DNA of 64,000 nt from Solimonas sp. K1W22B-7 (GTDB lineage Bacteria; Pseudomonadota; Gammaproteobacteria; Nevskiales; Nevskiaceae), in assembly GCF_003428335.1 (NCBI RefSeq), contig NZ_CP031704.1:682001-746000 (forward strand). The letters run 5' to 3'. Under the pieces are notes generated by a model. The model had not been told where the DNA came from. It saw only the letters and a list, made by a program, of their open reading frames with translations, and did no database searches. Positions within the stretch are counted from its first letter, which is position 1, and the number at the start of each line of letters is the position of its first letter. This document shows, piece by piece, positions 1 to 8,347 of the stretch. Made by a program: the position numbers and the translations under genes.

Positions 1-96
1 AACATTTTCGCAACGCTCGAGGAGCGCGCCTGGGCCTCGCCCGTCTGGTACGAAACCCCGGCACCCTCTCTGCTCAAGGCCAGGAAGCAACCATGA
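1..96 (+). CDS. C-terminal end of a DUF3604 family protein (partial)
   Basis: The first 31 codons are open in frame 1 and end at a TGA that overlaps the next gene's ATG (ATGA). The translated tail contains ERAWASPVWY, which resembles the conserved C-terminal ERAWxSPxWY stretch of DUF3604 proteins, large secreted proteins of unknown function common in hydrocarbon- and steroid-degrading proteobacteria. Only the last part is present, so the call rests on this short motif. The 4-bp overlap implies translational coupling with the SDR gene. Confidence 0.55.
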   Translation, partial: NIFATLEERAWASPVWYETPAPSLLKARKQP

Positions 97-953
97 TCAA
101 GGATTTCAGGAACAAGCTCTGCGTCATCACCGGCGGCTCCAGCGGCATCGGGCTGGCGGTGGCCGAGGCGCTGGCACGCGAGGGCGCACGCCTGCTGCTG
201 CTGGCGCGCGACCCCGCGCAGCTGGAGCGAGCCGCGCAGCAGCTGCGCGAGATGGGCGCGGCCGACGTCGCCACCATCAGCGCCGATGTGAGCCGCGACG
301 AAGACATCGCGCGCCTGCCTGCCGCGATCCACGCCATGGGCCCGGCGGCAGACCTGGTGGTGAACAGCGCCGGCATCGTCAGCGGTGGCCTGATGCACGA
401 GGTGCCGATGGCGGAATGGCGGCGCCTGCACGAGATCAACGTGCTGGGCGTGGTGCGCGTGATCAACGCCGTGGTACCCGACATGCTGGCGCGCTCCGCG
501 CGCGGCGAGGGCGGCGGACACATCGTCAACATCGCCTCCGGCGCCGGCCTGGTCGGCTTCACCGGCCTGGGCAGCTACGTCGCCACCAAGGCCGCGGTGG
601 TGGGTTTCAGCGAAAGCCTGCGCAGCGAACTGGCCGCCGCCGGCATCGGCGTCACCGCCGTGTGCCCGGGCTTCGTGCAGACCCCCATCGCCTCCAAGGT
701 GCAGCTGTTCGGACGCATGGACACACCGCGCACGCAGGCCTTCATCCAGAACTGGTTCGTGCGCAACAACCTCAAGGCCGAAACCGTGGCCGCGCGCACG
801 CTGTCCGCGGTGCGGGCCAACCGCGCGGTGATGGTGGTGGGCCGCGACGCCGTGTCGGGCTACTGGACCAAGCGCCTCGCACCCTGGCTGCTCGACCGCG
901 TGATGAAGCGCTCCGCGCGACCGCTGACGGCCGCGCGCAAGAAAGCGGCGTAG
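93..953 (+). CDS. SDR family NAD(P)-dependent oxidoreductase
   Basis: Classical short-chain dehydrogenase/reductase of 286 aa, cytosolic. The N-terminal Rossmann cofactor loop is TGGSSGIG, followed by the NSAG motif near residue 90 and the catalytic Tyr162-x3-Lys166 (SYVATK) with an upstream Ser in NIASGAG. The C-terminal PGFVQTPI segment matches the family's substrate loop. The substrate cannot be told from sequence. Lipid, steroid or hydroxyacyl substrates are plausible given the neighbouring P450 and Rieske oxygenase, but that is inference. AGGAAG upstream of ATG93 supports the start, which overlaps the stop of the preceding DUF3604 gene, so the two are probably cotranscribed. The gene ends just before an inverted-repeat element. 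Confidence 0.9.
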   Translation: MIKDFRNKLCVITGGSSGIGLAVAEALAREGARLLLLARDPAQLERAAQQLREMGAADVATISADVSRDEDIARLPAAIHAMGPAADLVVNSAGIVSGGLMHEVPMAEWRRLHEINVLGVVRVINAVVPDMLARSARGEGGGHIVNIASGAGLVGFTGLGSYVATKAAVVGFSESLRSELAAAGIGVTAVCPGFVQTPIASKVQLFGRMDTPRTQAFIQNWFVRNNLKAETVAARTLSAVRANRAVMVVGRDAVSGYWTKRLAPWLLDRVMKRSARPLTAARKKAA

Positions 954-959
954 TTTTCT

Positions 960-1077
960 CCCTCTCCCGCTGGCGGGAGAGGGCTGGGGTGAGGGTGGAG
1001 CCTTCAAACGGAGGCGCTGTGCGTAACCGCCACTGCACCACCCTCACCCCAACCCCTCTCCCGCCAGCGGGAGAGGG
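960..1077. repeat. about 120-bp inverted-repeat element, copy 1
   Basis: Both ends carry CCCTCTCCCGC-nGCGGGAGAGGG hairpins followed by a CACCCTCACC-type arm, so the whole segment can fold on itself. The same element, including its centre (tgcgtaaccgccactgca), occurs in the opposite orientation at 24832-24948. Related end hairpins lie at 2339-2516, 4917-4938 and 31314-31547. It resembles a REPIN/BIME or MITE-like palindromic element; no transposase is inside it. Confidence 0.8.
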
Positions 1078-1099
1078 CCCACCTGATTGAGAGTGCCCA

Positions 1100-2161
1100 T
1101 TGAAGAAGCTCCTGCTTGCCCTTGTCGCCTTGATCGCCATCAGCCTCGCCGCCTTCCAGCTGCCCGCCGTGCAGGACCGCCTGGTGGACCAGGCGATCCG
1201 CCGCAACATGGACAACGCCGACCGCGGCGCGCTGTTCAACGACGACGCGCTGCGCCTGCTGGTCTGCGGCAGCTCCTCGCCGTTCCCTTCCGAGGACCGC
1301 GCGCGGCCCTGCCTGGCCGTGATCGCCGGCGGCAAATTCTACGTGGTGGACACCGGCCCCGGCTCCTGGAACCGCATGGCGCTGCTGCGCATCCCCGGCG
1401 AGCGCATCGGTGGCGTGCTGCTGACGCATTTCCATTCCGACCATATCGGCGACCTCGGCGAGTTCAACATGCAGACCTGGGTCGCCGGCCGCCCCGGCCC
1501 GCTGCCGGTCTACGGCCCGCCGGGCGTGGAGCGCGTGGTCGCCGGCTATACCGAGGCCTATGCACTGGACAACGGCTACCGCGTCGCCCATCACAGCGCC
1601 GAGTTCCTGCCGCCCGGGAAGGGCCTGATGGAAGCGCATGCGGTGGACGCGCACGATGGCGCCAGGCCGCTGTTCACCGACGGCGAATTGCGCGTGACGA
1701 TCTTTCCCGTACACCACAACCCGATCGAGCCCGCCGTGGGCTACCGTTTCGACTACAAGGGGCGCTCGCTGGTGATCAGCGGCGACACCACCAAGGACCC
1801 GCGCCTCACCGCCGTGGCCAGGGGCGCAGACCTGCTGGCGCACGAGGCACAGAACCAGGAACTGGTCGCGCGCATGGCCAGCCTCGCCGGCGAACTGGAC
1901 CGCCCGCGCCTGAAGAAGGTGCTGGGCGACATCCCCAGCTACCACACCAGCCCGGTGGAAGCCGCCGGGGTGGCCAACGAGGCCGGCGTGAAGCTGCTGC
2001 TGCTATATCACCTGACCCCGCCGCCCCCGCGTGCCGTGGAAGGCGTGTTCCTCCGCGGCGTAGCCGCCGTGCGGCCGCAGGGCGTGGCGCTGGCGCATGA
2101 CGGGGATCTGGTGGAGCTGCCGCTGGCGGGTGGTGAGCCGAAGCTCAGCCGGTTGCGCTGA
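1100..2161 (+). CDS. MBL-fold metallo-hydrolase with N-terminal membrane anchor
   Basis: Metallo-beta-lactamase-fold hydrolase of 353 aa. The metal-binding motif HFHSDH is at residues 110-115 (His110, His112, Asp114, His115), with later metal ligands in HHN and the ISGDTT and YHTS segments. This pattern is closer to RNase Z/arylsulfatase-type MBL proteins than to true beta-lactamases. The first about 20 residues (KKLLLALVALIAISLAAF) form a signal peptide or membrane anchor, so it probably acts in the periplasm. The start codon is TTG at 1100, chosen because the hydrophobic leader begins there. The substrate is unknown. It follows a repeat element and stands alone between SDR and P450. Confidence 0.85.
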   Translation: MKKLLLALVALIAISLAAFQLPAVQDRLVDQAIRRNMDNADRGALFNDDALRLLVCGSSSPFPSEDRARPCLAVIAGGKFYVVDTGPGSWNRMALLRIPGERIGGVLLTHFHSDHIGDLGEFNMQTWVAGRPGPLPVYGPPGVERVVAGYTEAYALDNGYRVAHHSAEFLPPGKGLMEAHAVDAHDGARPLFTDGELRVTIFPVHHNPIEPAVGYRFDYKGRSLVISGDTTKDPRLTAVARGADLLAHEAQNQELVARMASLAGELDRPRLKKVLGDIPSYHTSPVEAAGVANEAGVKLLLLYHLTPPPPRAVEGVFLRGVAAVRPQGVALAHDGDLVELPLAGGEPKLSRLR

Positions 2162-2243
2162 CCCGTCGCTCCGGCGAAAGCCGGAGCCCAGTCCCTCACT
2201 GATTGACGGATGTCAGCGTCCATCACTCAAACCTTGATGGCCT

Positions 2244-2320
2244 GTAGCCCGGTTTCGCGCAGCGAAGCCGGGAGCGCAGGTGGGTGTGTTCCCCGGCTTG
2301 CCTGCGGCAAACCGGGCTAC
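2244..2320. repeat. GTAG-type REP pair (GTAGCCCGG family)
   Basis: A GTAGCCCGGTTTCGC...GAAGCCGGG hairpin is followed by an inverted partner ending AAACCGGGCTAC. The pattern of a 5' GTAG tetranucleotide plus hairpin, in inverted pairs, matches REP elements handled by RAYT transposases (for example SMAG elements of Stenotrophomonas). The same family is at 21001-21044. Confidence 0.75.
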
Positions 2321-2338
2321 GGGGAACGCGGTTTCTGT

Positions 2339-2516
2339 CCCCTCTCCCGCTTGAGGGAGAGGGTGGCCGAAGGCCGGCGAGGGGATGGATCCCCGAGGTA
2401 GGGCAACGCATGGAGCAGTTGCCGGGAGAGGGTTTCTGTAAAAGTTGGTCGGGCTAGCCAAGCCCGCTTTACAGAAACCCTCTCCCTTAGTCCCTCTCCC
2501 GCAAGCGGGAGAGGGG
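2339..2516. repeat. composite inverted-repeat element in the 475-bp gap before P450
   Basis: CCCTCTCCCGC-type hairpins bound the segment. Inside, a stretch at about 2395-2445 (GGTAGGGCAACGCATGGAGC and following) recurs inverted at about 31450-31500, and ACAGAAACCCTCTCCC arms face each other. I see no convincing gene between 2162 and 2636; the gap is filled by this element and the GTAG pair at 2244-2320. A TAGAAT hexamer at 2589-2594 could be a -10 for the P450 gene but lacks a clear -35. Confidence 0.7.
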
Positions 2517-2636
2517 ACAAGACGAGGGGGATGTATCCACCTGTATCCCACGCTGCCAAAAATCACAGAATCCCGCCCGCTCCCGGTCTAGAATCTCCTC
2601 ACCGCTCCCGCCGGGCTGCGGACCCACGAGCGCGCC

Positions 2637-4016
2637 ATGCCCGATTCGACACCGCCCCCCAAGCCCCTGTCGGCGCTGCCCGGTCCGCGCGGCTGGCCGC
2701 TGCTGGGCAACCTGCCGCAACTCAGCCGCACGCAGATGCACCTGGTGCTGGAGCGCTGGGCGCAGCAGTACGGCCCGCTGTACCAGCTGCGCTTCCTGAA
2801 CAAGCGGCTGATGGTGATCTCCGACATCGAGCTGTGTCGCCGCGTGCTGCGCGAGCGCCCGGAGAACTTCCGCCGCTTCCCGGCCTTCGAACGCATCATC
2901 GGCGACATGGGCCTCACCTCGCTGTTCTCCTCCGAGGGCGAGACCTGGCGGCGCCAGCGCCGCGTGTTCATGCGCGCGCTCAACATCCACCACATGGCGC
3001 CCTTCCTGCCCAAGCTGGAGGTCATCACCGGCCGCCTGCGCAGCCTGTGGCAGCGCGCTGCCGACGCCGGGCAGCCCGTCACCGTGCTGGACGATGTCAT
3101 GCGCTACACCCTGGACGTGACCACGCGCTTCGCCTTCGGCTACGACGCCAACGCGCTGGAAACGCACGAGGACCCCATCCAAAAGCACCTGAGCCGCATC
3201 CTGCCCATGGTCAGCCGGCGCGCGCGCATCCCCGTGCCCTACTGGCGCTGGATCAAGTTCAAGGCAGACCGCCAGCTCGACGCCGACCTCGAAGGCGTGC
3301 GCGGCTACATCGAGGGCCTGATCGCCGATGCCCGCGCCCGCATCGCCGCCGATCCGTCGCTGAAGGAAAAGCCCACCAACCTGATCGAGGCCCTGCTGGT
3401 CACCGGCGACGAAGACGGCTCGGTCTTCAGCGACCACGACATCTTCAGCAATGCCCTCGGCACGCTGGTGGCCGGCGAAGACACCACCGCCATGACCCTG
3501 GCCTGGATGATGTACTTCCTCGCGGGCCACCCCGAGGCGCAGGAGCGCCTGCATGCGGAGGTGGTGGCCGGCGGCAGCGACTATCCGTTTCTCGAAGCGG
3601 TGATGAACGAGACCTTCCGCCTCAAGCCGGTGGCGCCGGTGTTCTTCCTGCACGCCACGGCCAACGTGGAGCTGGGTGGCTATGCCGTGCCGGCCGGCAC
3701 CGACCTGGTGCTGGCGACGCGCCCCGGCGCCTACGACGACGCCGAGTTCCCCGACGGCCGCGAATTCCGCCCGGAACGCTGGCTGGTGCCGCAGGCCAAC
3801 TACGTCACCCGCGCGCCGCTACCCTTCGGCCATGGGCCGCGCCTCTGCCCGGGCCGCAACCTGGCGCAACTGGAAATCCGCACCGTGGCAGCGATGCTGG
3901 CGCGGGACTTCCGCATCAGCCGGGCGGACGACAAGCCGGTGGAAGAGAGCTTTGCGTTCACGATGGCGCCGAAGGAGCTGCAGGTGAGGTTCGAGCGGCG
4001 CGCAGGGGAGTGTTGA
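2637..4016 (+). CDS. cytochrome P450
   Basis: Complete bacterial P450 of 459 aa, a heme-thiolate monooxygenase needing separate ferredoxin/reductase partners, none of which are in the window. Visible signatures are the proline-rich N-terminus (LPGPRGWPLLGNL), the I-helix oxygen-binding motif AGEDTT (residues 279-284), the K-helix ExxR (E325-TF-R328) and the heme loop FGHGPRLCPGR with the axial Cys404. No membrane anchor is seen, so it should be soluble. The substrate is unknown; the Rieske oxygenase nearby hints at lipid or steroid oxidation (inference). The TIR-domain gene starts 8 bp after its stop on the same strand, but with very different base composition. Confidence 0.93.
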   Translation: MPDSTPPPKPLSALPGPRGWPLLGNLPQLSRTQMHLVLERWAQQYGPLYQLRFLNKRLMVISDIELCRRVLRERPENFRRFPAFERIIGDMGLTSLFSSEGETWRRQRRVFMRALNIHHMAPFLPKLEVITGRLRSLWQRAADAGQPVTVLDDVMRYTLDVTTRFAFGYDANALETHEDPIQKHLSRILPMVSRRARIPVPYWRWIKFKADRQLDADLEGVRGYIEGLIADARARIAADPSLKEKPTNLIEALLVTGDEDGSVFSDHDIFSNALGTLVAGEDTTAMTLAWMMYFLAGHPEAQERLHAEVVAGGSDYPFLEAVMNETFRLKPVAPVFFLHATANVELGGYAVPAGTDLVLATRPGAYDDAEFPDGREFRPERWLVPQANYVTRAPLPFGHGPRLCPGRNLAQLEIRTVAAMLARDFRISRADDKPVEESFAFTMAPKELQVRFERRAGEC

Positions 4017-4024
4017 AACTGAGC

Positions 4025-4843
4025 ATGAACAATGACAAAAGCTACATAATTTCGTTGGACTATGGCGATCGGAAAAAAGAAAGAGAATTTGTTCGCCAGC
4101 TGCTTCAGCGATACGACAAGGACTCTCTCACGGGATGTGCCTTGTTCGTTAACAATAACCCATACAGCCTTGAATCATTCCTGTGCCTAAACTTTGAAAA
4201 GGGGCATGATGATTTCGAATGCTGGCTGGGGAAAAGTTTCCCATCAAAAAAGCGGGACTACCGATTTCTATTTTCGGAAATTGCTGATGCGGTATTTTCC
4301 AAAGGATTCAATGTAGTCACCTTCTCGGACGACTCGATGCTTGAAATTCAAATGTCGGAAAGAGTCAATGGCATCTACTTGTACCCGGATAGAAGCCTGG
4401 TGGACGACATATTTGGAAAGCCGGTCACGGAGGGAACCTTCACGGTCTTCTTGTCTCATTCGAGCAAAGACAAGGTGATAGTGGATTCCATATTTTCAGC
4501 ATTGCACAAAGCAGGTATTCGCGCTTGGTATGACCGGTACGAGATTCAACCCGGGGACAGCATCACCGACAGAATCAACGAGGGTCTCAAAACCTCCGGC
4601 CTTGGCCTTATCTTTCTTTCCAAAAACTTTTTGCATCAGCAATCTGGTTGGACAATGAGCGAGGCAAATTTCTTCCTTCAAGAGCGGATGCGCGACAAGA
4701 AGAAGAAATTCATAGTTGTCAACATAGATCTTTCAATTGATCAAATGCCCCCTCTTCTCCGGGACTATAGGTTCATTGACTTATCGACGTCAGGGGCGCA
4801 TCAAGAGATTGTTGATGCGATCGTTCGAGCGAAGCGGGCGTAG
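4025..4843 (+). CDS. TIR domain-containing protein with unknown N-terminal domain
   Basis: A 272-aa protein. Residues about 138-268 form a TIR domain: the first strand reads FTVFLSHSSKDK, followed by AGIRAWYDRYEI, a GLIFLSKNF strand, and WTMSE, whose Glu fits the position of the catalytic glutamate in NAD-cleaving TIR enzymes. The N-terminal about 135 residues (NNDKSYIISLDYGDRKKERE onward) match nothing I recognise. The gene is clearly AT-richer than its neighbours and uses A/T-ending codons, a sign of horizontal transfer. Bacterial TIR proteins often act in antiphage defence by degrading NAD or making signalling nucleotides; that role here is inference. The reading frame continues open upstream through the P450 gene out of frame, but ATG4025 marks where composition and homology change. 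Confidence 0.85.
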   Translation: MNNDKSYIISLDYGDRKKEREFVRQLLQRYDKDSLTGCALFVNNNPYSLESFLCLNFEKGHDDFECWLGKSFPSKKRDYRFLFSEIADAVFSKGFNVVTFSDDSMLEIQMSERVNGIYLYPDRSLVDDIFGKPVTEGTFTVFLSHSSKDKVIVDSIFSALHKAGIRAWYDRYEIQPGDSITDRINEGLKTSGLGLIFLSKNFLHQQSGWTMSEANFFLQERMRDKKKKFIVVNIDLSIDQMPPLLRDYRFIDLSTSGAHQEIVDAIVRAKRA

Positions 4844-4961
4844 CCTGCAACAGCGAAGGGTGGGCAAAGCGCAGCGTGCCCATCATTGAGTCACTCTCCA
4901 GCCCGGCAAGCACGCCTCTCCCGCGAGGGGAGAGGAAAAAAGAATCAGCAGCGGGGCGCCG

Positions 4962-6017
4962 CTAGATCTTCGCCATGACCTCGGCATCCGCCACATAGAA
5001 CTGCCGGAACCATTCGCGGAACTGGAAGATCGGGCCGTCGCCGTCGCAGAGCAGCGGCTTGTGGCGATACTTCTTGTTGTTCCAGATCACCATGTCCACG
5101 CTCTCGAAGCCGGCGCTGGTCTCATTCTCCGCTTCGTGCACCATGTGGTCGATCAGCTTGCGGGCGATGTACAGCTCCTTGGAGCCTTCCGGGTAGTCCT
5201 TGTGGCGGAAGCTCATGTTCATCTTCGTGAGCTCGCGCGTGATCGGCTGGGTGTAGGAGAACAGCGTCGCGCTGACGCCCTCCTGCGTGAAGGTCACGGT
5301 GCCCACCGCACCGGCGCCCCAGGTCTGGCCCACGATATAGCCGCCGCCCAGGTCGAAGCGCTGCATGTGCTTCTCGTATTCCACGTTGATCGGCGGGACG
5401 CCGGCCGCGCCGTGCAGGAACTTCAGGTGCGCCACGTCGACGCTGTTCTCCACGATCTCCTGGACCGCCGTGCTGGCCTGCCAGTTGCCGCGCTGGTCGC
5501 CGACCCAGCCCGGGTCTTCCATGCAGGGAATGTGGGGCAGGTCCCAGGTCGGCGGCTCCGCCAGCGGGTGGAACCAGGCCCAGATCTGCCCGTAGCGCTC
5601 CTGGGTGGGCAGTGTGCGCAGGATCGGCCGTACCTTGGTGATGGCCGGTGCGCCGCGGCCGTAGGGCACGTTCTTGCACCAGCCCTCGGCGTCGTACTCC
5701 CAGTGATGGAAGGGGCAGCGGATGTTGTCGCCGCAGACCGTGCCGCCGTGCCCCAGGTGCGCGCCCAGGTGCGGGCAGTACGGGTCGGACACGCCCACCT
5801 TGCCGCTCTCGCCGCGGAACAGCACCCATTCCTGGTCGAACAGCTTGATGTTGCGCACCTCCCCGACCTTCAGGTTCTCGGAGAAATCCACGAAGAACCA
5901 GCTGCTGGGGATGGGGAAGGGGCAGCGCTCCAGGCGGGTGGACTCCAGGAGCTGTGCAAGCTTCAGGTCGGCCGCGGGGCGGGCGCTGGCGGGGGATTGG
6001 AGGGTTTCGGTGGACAT
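4962..6017 (-). CDS. Rieske [2Fe-2S] non-heme iron oxygenase, KshA-like
   Basis: Oxygenase component of 351 aa, resembling 3-ketosteroid 9-alpha-hydroxylase KshA and related steroid/cholesterol Rieske oxygenases. The Rieske cluster ligands are CPH (Cys81, His83) and CPFHH (Cys101, His104). The catalytic mononuclear iron motif is ENSVDVAHLKFLH, with the bridging Asp and two His. The start at 6017 (MSTETLQS) is preferred because the conserved domain follows at normal distance; an in-frame ATG at 6086 would add 23 unconserved residues. A reductase partner is not encoded nearby. The substrate assignment is family-level only; the context with a P450 supports a lipid or sterol substrate. Confidence 0.88.
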   Translation of the reverse strand: MSTETLQSPASARPAADLKLAQLLESTRLERCPFPIPSSWFFVDFSENLKVGEVRNIKLFDQEWVLFRGESGKVGVSDPYCPHLGAHLGHGGTVCGDNIRCPFHHWEYDAEGWCKNVPYGRGAPAITKVRPILRTLPTQERYGQIWAWFHPLAEPPTWDLPHIPCMEDPGWVGDQRGNWQASTAVQEIVENSVDVAHLKFLHGAAGVPPINVEYEKHMQRFDLGGGYIVGQTWGAGAVGTVTFTQEGVSATLFSYTQPITRELTKMNMSFRHKDYPEGSKELYIARKLIDHMVHEAENETSAGFESVDMVIWNNKKYRHKPLLCDGDGPIFQFREWFRQFYVADAEVMAKI

Positions 6018-6212
6018 GGGCTGCACCCGGTGTGGAAGACGGTGTTGCGGGAGTCCAGCGTAGGGGGCGGGCCAGCCCGGATTCATCCCTCATTTGCAGG
6101 GCGTTTGGGGCCGGAGGGAGGACGAGGACGATGGAAAAAACGGGGTGCTGGCGGGTGACCTGCCTGATCCGGACCCGGGGTGCGACGGATCTGTCCCTGT
6201 TTCCTCTCCGCG

Positions 6213-6230
6213 CCTGACGAGTTCGTCAGG
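6213..6230. promoter_or_regulatory. lux-box-like dyad upstream of 6296 gene
   Basis: CCTGACGA-GT-TCGTCAGG is a perfect dyad and fits the CT-N12-AG hallmark of LuxR-type quorum-sensing operators. The sequence continues TTGCG. A second dyad with the same half-site and the same TTGCG continuation lies at 54420-54443. It ends 65 bp before ATG6296. A LuxR-AHL protein that would bind it is not in the window. Confidence 0.5.
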
Positions 6231-6295
6231 TTGCGGGGGTTGATCCCGGGCGGCAGGATGGTCTCATCGAAAGAACGAGTCCCCAAGGGCAGCAG

Positions 6296-6808
6296 ATGGC
6301 CGAGATCAGTGGTTGCGGCACGATGTTCTATGGCTGGAAACACCAGGGGGAATACTCGACGGCCACCAGCTGGTTCACCTTGTTCTATGTTCCGGTCATT
6401 CCCTGGGACCGCTACCGATTGAGAGCGCTGACGGCTTCCGAAAAGGAGCGGCTTCGCGCACTTCCTGATGGCCTTCCCGCCGAGGTCGTCGGTCACGGTT
6501 CGGACGACCTCTATGTGGTTCATCAGCGGCTGCTGTGGGATGGCAGGGAGATACTGGTCACGTACCTGAAAACCTATGTCCTTCTGCCGTTCCTGATGGC
6601 TTGGCCGCTCTTGCTGGTGCTGGCAGATCGCGCCCTGTTCGGGCCTCGTCCGGAACTGATTGGGGTCCCCTGGGTTGAAACCACGCTCAAGGTCTTCGCA
6701 GTCTTCATGGTCGTGAACGCCATTGTGGTGCCCGCCTGGGCCATCCAGTCGTCGCGTGGATATCGCGGCGGGCTGTTCAGGAAAAGTGCAGGTAGGGCGG
6801 GTCCTTGA
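6296..6808 (+). CDS. hypothetical membrane protein, GTxFYG-type family
   Basis: A 170-aa protein. The N-terminus GCGTMFYGWKHQGEYSTATS followed by WFTLFYVPVIPWDRYRL resembles a recurring family of unknown function with a GTxxYG...WFxxxxxPxxPxxxYR pattern. Two hydrophobic helices lie at about residues 98-115 and 135-152, so it is probably an inner-membrane protein. Its last residues (AGRAGP) and stop codon come from a GTAG palindromic repeat at 6792-6843, so the native C-terminus may have been rewritten by repeat insertion. A lux-box-like dyad lies upstream at 6213-6230. The function is unknown. Confidence 0.65.
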   Translation: MAEISGCGTMFYGWKHQGEYSTATSWFTLFYVPVIPWDRYRLRALTASEKERLRALPDGLPAEVVGHGSDDLYVVHQRLLWDGREILVTYLKTYVLLPFLMAWPLLLVLADRALFGPRPELIGVPWVETTLKVFAVFMVVNAIVVPAWAIQSSRGYRGGLFRKSAGRAGP

Positions 6809-6843
6809 CCCGCCTGTCGCGAACGGCGGGTCAAGACCCGCCC
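6792..6843. repeat. GTAG-type REP pair (GTAGGGCGGGTC family)
   Basis: GTAGGGCGGGTCCTTGACCCGCC is followed by a second hairpin GGCGGGTCAAGACCCGCCC. It overlaps the end of the 6296-6808 reading frame and supplies its stop codon. Related sequences are at 9111-9121 (inverted) and 59570-59592. Confidence 0.75.
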
Positions 6844-6935
6844 AACACGAGCTGGATAGCCCCGCTTGCTCCCCTGTAAATTTCCAGTGGGTAAGTGCCT
6901 GAGATCAAATTCGCGTCGGTCGTAAAGGAGCGAGC

Positions 6936-7214
6936 ATGAGAGAACGACGTAAGGCGGCCACCCTCACGGATCGCATAGCGGTCGCTTTTGGCTCGGCGCT
7001 CTTCGCATTTCCGCTGGCCGCAATCACTTGGTTCGGGTGGCTGCAGCTGGTGCCCAGTGACGGGGTCGTTGAGCACCTTTCCTTCAAGTATGTCTGGTAC
7101 TTCACGGGGTTCATGGCGGCACTTGGATTCCTGCTGCTGGAGAACTTTCTGGTAGCAATTCTTGCGGCACTCATGGAGTACGTTTTCGAGACCAAGAGCA
7201 AGACACCTTTGTGA
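6936..7214 (+). CDS. small hypothetical membrane protein
   Basis: A 92-aa protein with a basic N-terminus (RERRKAATLTDR), a hydrophobic segment at about residues 16-38 and another at about 53-80, consistent with a two-helix inner-membrane protein. AGGAG lies 5 nt upstream of ATG6936, a good ribosome binding site. I do not recognise a family. It lies between a REP element and the duplicated methyltransferases, all on the same strand. Confidence 0.65.
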   Translation: MRERRKAATLTDRIAVAFGSALFAFPLAAITWFGWLQLVPSDGVVEHLSFKYVWYFTGFMAALGFLLLENFLVAILAALMEYVFETKSKTPL

Positions 7215-7392
7215 AGCGGAAGGGGGGATGCTTCCGCACTGCAGAACCTGAGCGAACGTGGGCCTTGGAAGGCAAAGAACCCAGGCGGGGCCATTTCGTG
7301 GTGTATCATCCGCCGCGGAGTTTTTCCGATCCGCCCCTCGTCCCGGCTTCAGAGCTGCAGGCGCCATCCATCACCCCTGGCCGGGACCTGTC

Positions 7393-8043
7393 ATGCCATC
7401 ACTGCGCGTTAGTTACCAGACCCTTGAGTTCAGCTGCGCCGACATCCATCTGCGCACCTTGCGCGATCTTCAGCAGTTCAGTGACGACACCGGCGAAGCC
7501 GAGCGCCTGGGGATTCCCCTGCCGAGCTGGCCGCTGTTTGGTGTGATCTGGGACTCCGGCCAGGTGCTGGCCCATCTCATGAGCAGCTATGACATCGCCG
7601 GCAAGCGGATTCTCGAAGTGGGCTGCGGCATCGCCCTGGCGAGCCTGGTGCTGAACAGCCGCGGGGCCGATGTGACGGCCACCGACTATCACCCTGAAGT
7701 GGCGAATTTTCTCGCCGAAAACGTGCGCCTGAATGGCGGTCGCGAAATTCCGTTCGTGCGTACCGGCTGGCAGGATCAGGACACGGACCTGGGCAGGTTC
7801 GACCTGATCATCGGCAGCGATCTGATCTACGAACTCGCCGACCTCGGAATGCTGGCGGCCTTCATCGACCGGCATGCCGCCCCCAGCTGCGAAGTGCTGA
7901 TGGTCGACCCGGGCAGAAGGTGGCAGACGCACTTCAGCGAGAAGATGGAGCAGCTGGGCTACAGCAGCAGTTCCAGCGTGCCCGAGAATACGGAATACCT
8001 GCTCAATCCCTTCGAAGGCAAGATCCTGCGCTACAAGCGTTGA
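7393..8043 (+). CDS. class I SAM-dependent methyltransferase, Methyltransf_16-like (copy 1)
   Basis: A 216-aa predicted protein methyltransferase. Motif I is ILEVGCGIALASL, the acidic motif is VTATDYHPE, and the segment FDLIIGSDLIYE carries the D-x-x-Y pattern typical of the METTL21/Methyltransf_16 seven-beta-strand lysine methyltransferases. The target is unknown; protein lysine methylation is inferred from the family. ATG7393 is chosen because the second copy starts at the equivalent codon (MTPLRIRYRTLEF versus MPSLRVSYQTLEF) and the shared leader ends there. The reading frame is open upstream, but those codons are not conserved as protein. Confidence 0.82.
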   Translation: MPSLRVSYQTLEFSCADIHLRTLRDLQQFSDDTGEAERLGIPLPSWPLFGVIWDSGQVLAHLMSSYDIAGKRILEVGCGIALASLVLNSRGADVTATDYHPEVANFLAENVRLNGGREIPFVRTGWQDQDTDLGRFDLIIGSDLIYELADLGMLAAFIDRHAAPSCEVLMVDPGRRWQTHFSEKMEQLGYSSSSSVPENTEYLLNPFEGKILRYKR

Positions 8044-8347
8044 TGGCGAGGCCGCGGGCCCGGCTCGAAGAAATACGGAGTTCCGTTAGGAGTTTGTGGC
8101 GAAAGGCGCGATAATGTTTCGCAGGAGCCTTGCGTCCGGAACCGGCTTGAGTTGGCGCGCCATGCTGTGCCGCCACAGATGCCTTGCGTGAGCCTGGCCC
8201 TCGAATTCCCGGCTTGAAGCCAGCGGTCAAATCCTGCCGTTTCCATTTCGTGGTCTACTGCAGGCGGTCGAACGATTCCGTTCCGCCGCCTCGTCCCGGC
8301 TGCAAGGCTGTTGGCGCCGCCAATGCAAAGCCTGGCCGGGACCTGCC

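Noticed and set aside
2531-4024. N-terminal extension of the TIR protein through the P450 region
   Set aside because: The frame is open only because GC-rich DNA lacks stops; P450 motifs are in another frame and composition changes exactly at ATG4025.
2637-6017. A steroid catabolic gene cluster
   Set aside because: Only P450, one KshA-like oxygenase and general acyl-CoA/GST genes are present; no KstD, Hsa or reductase genes, so a pathway claim is not supported.
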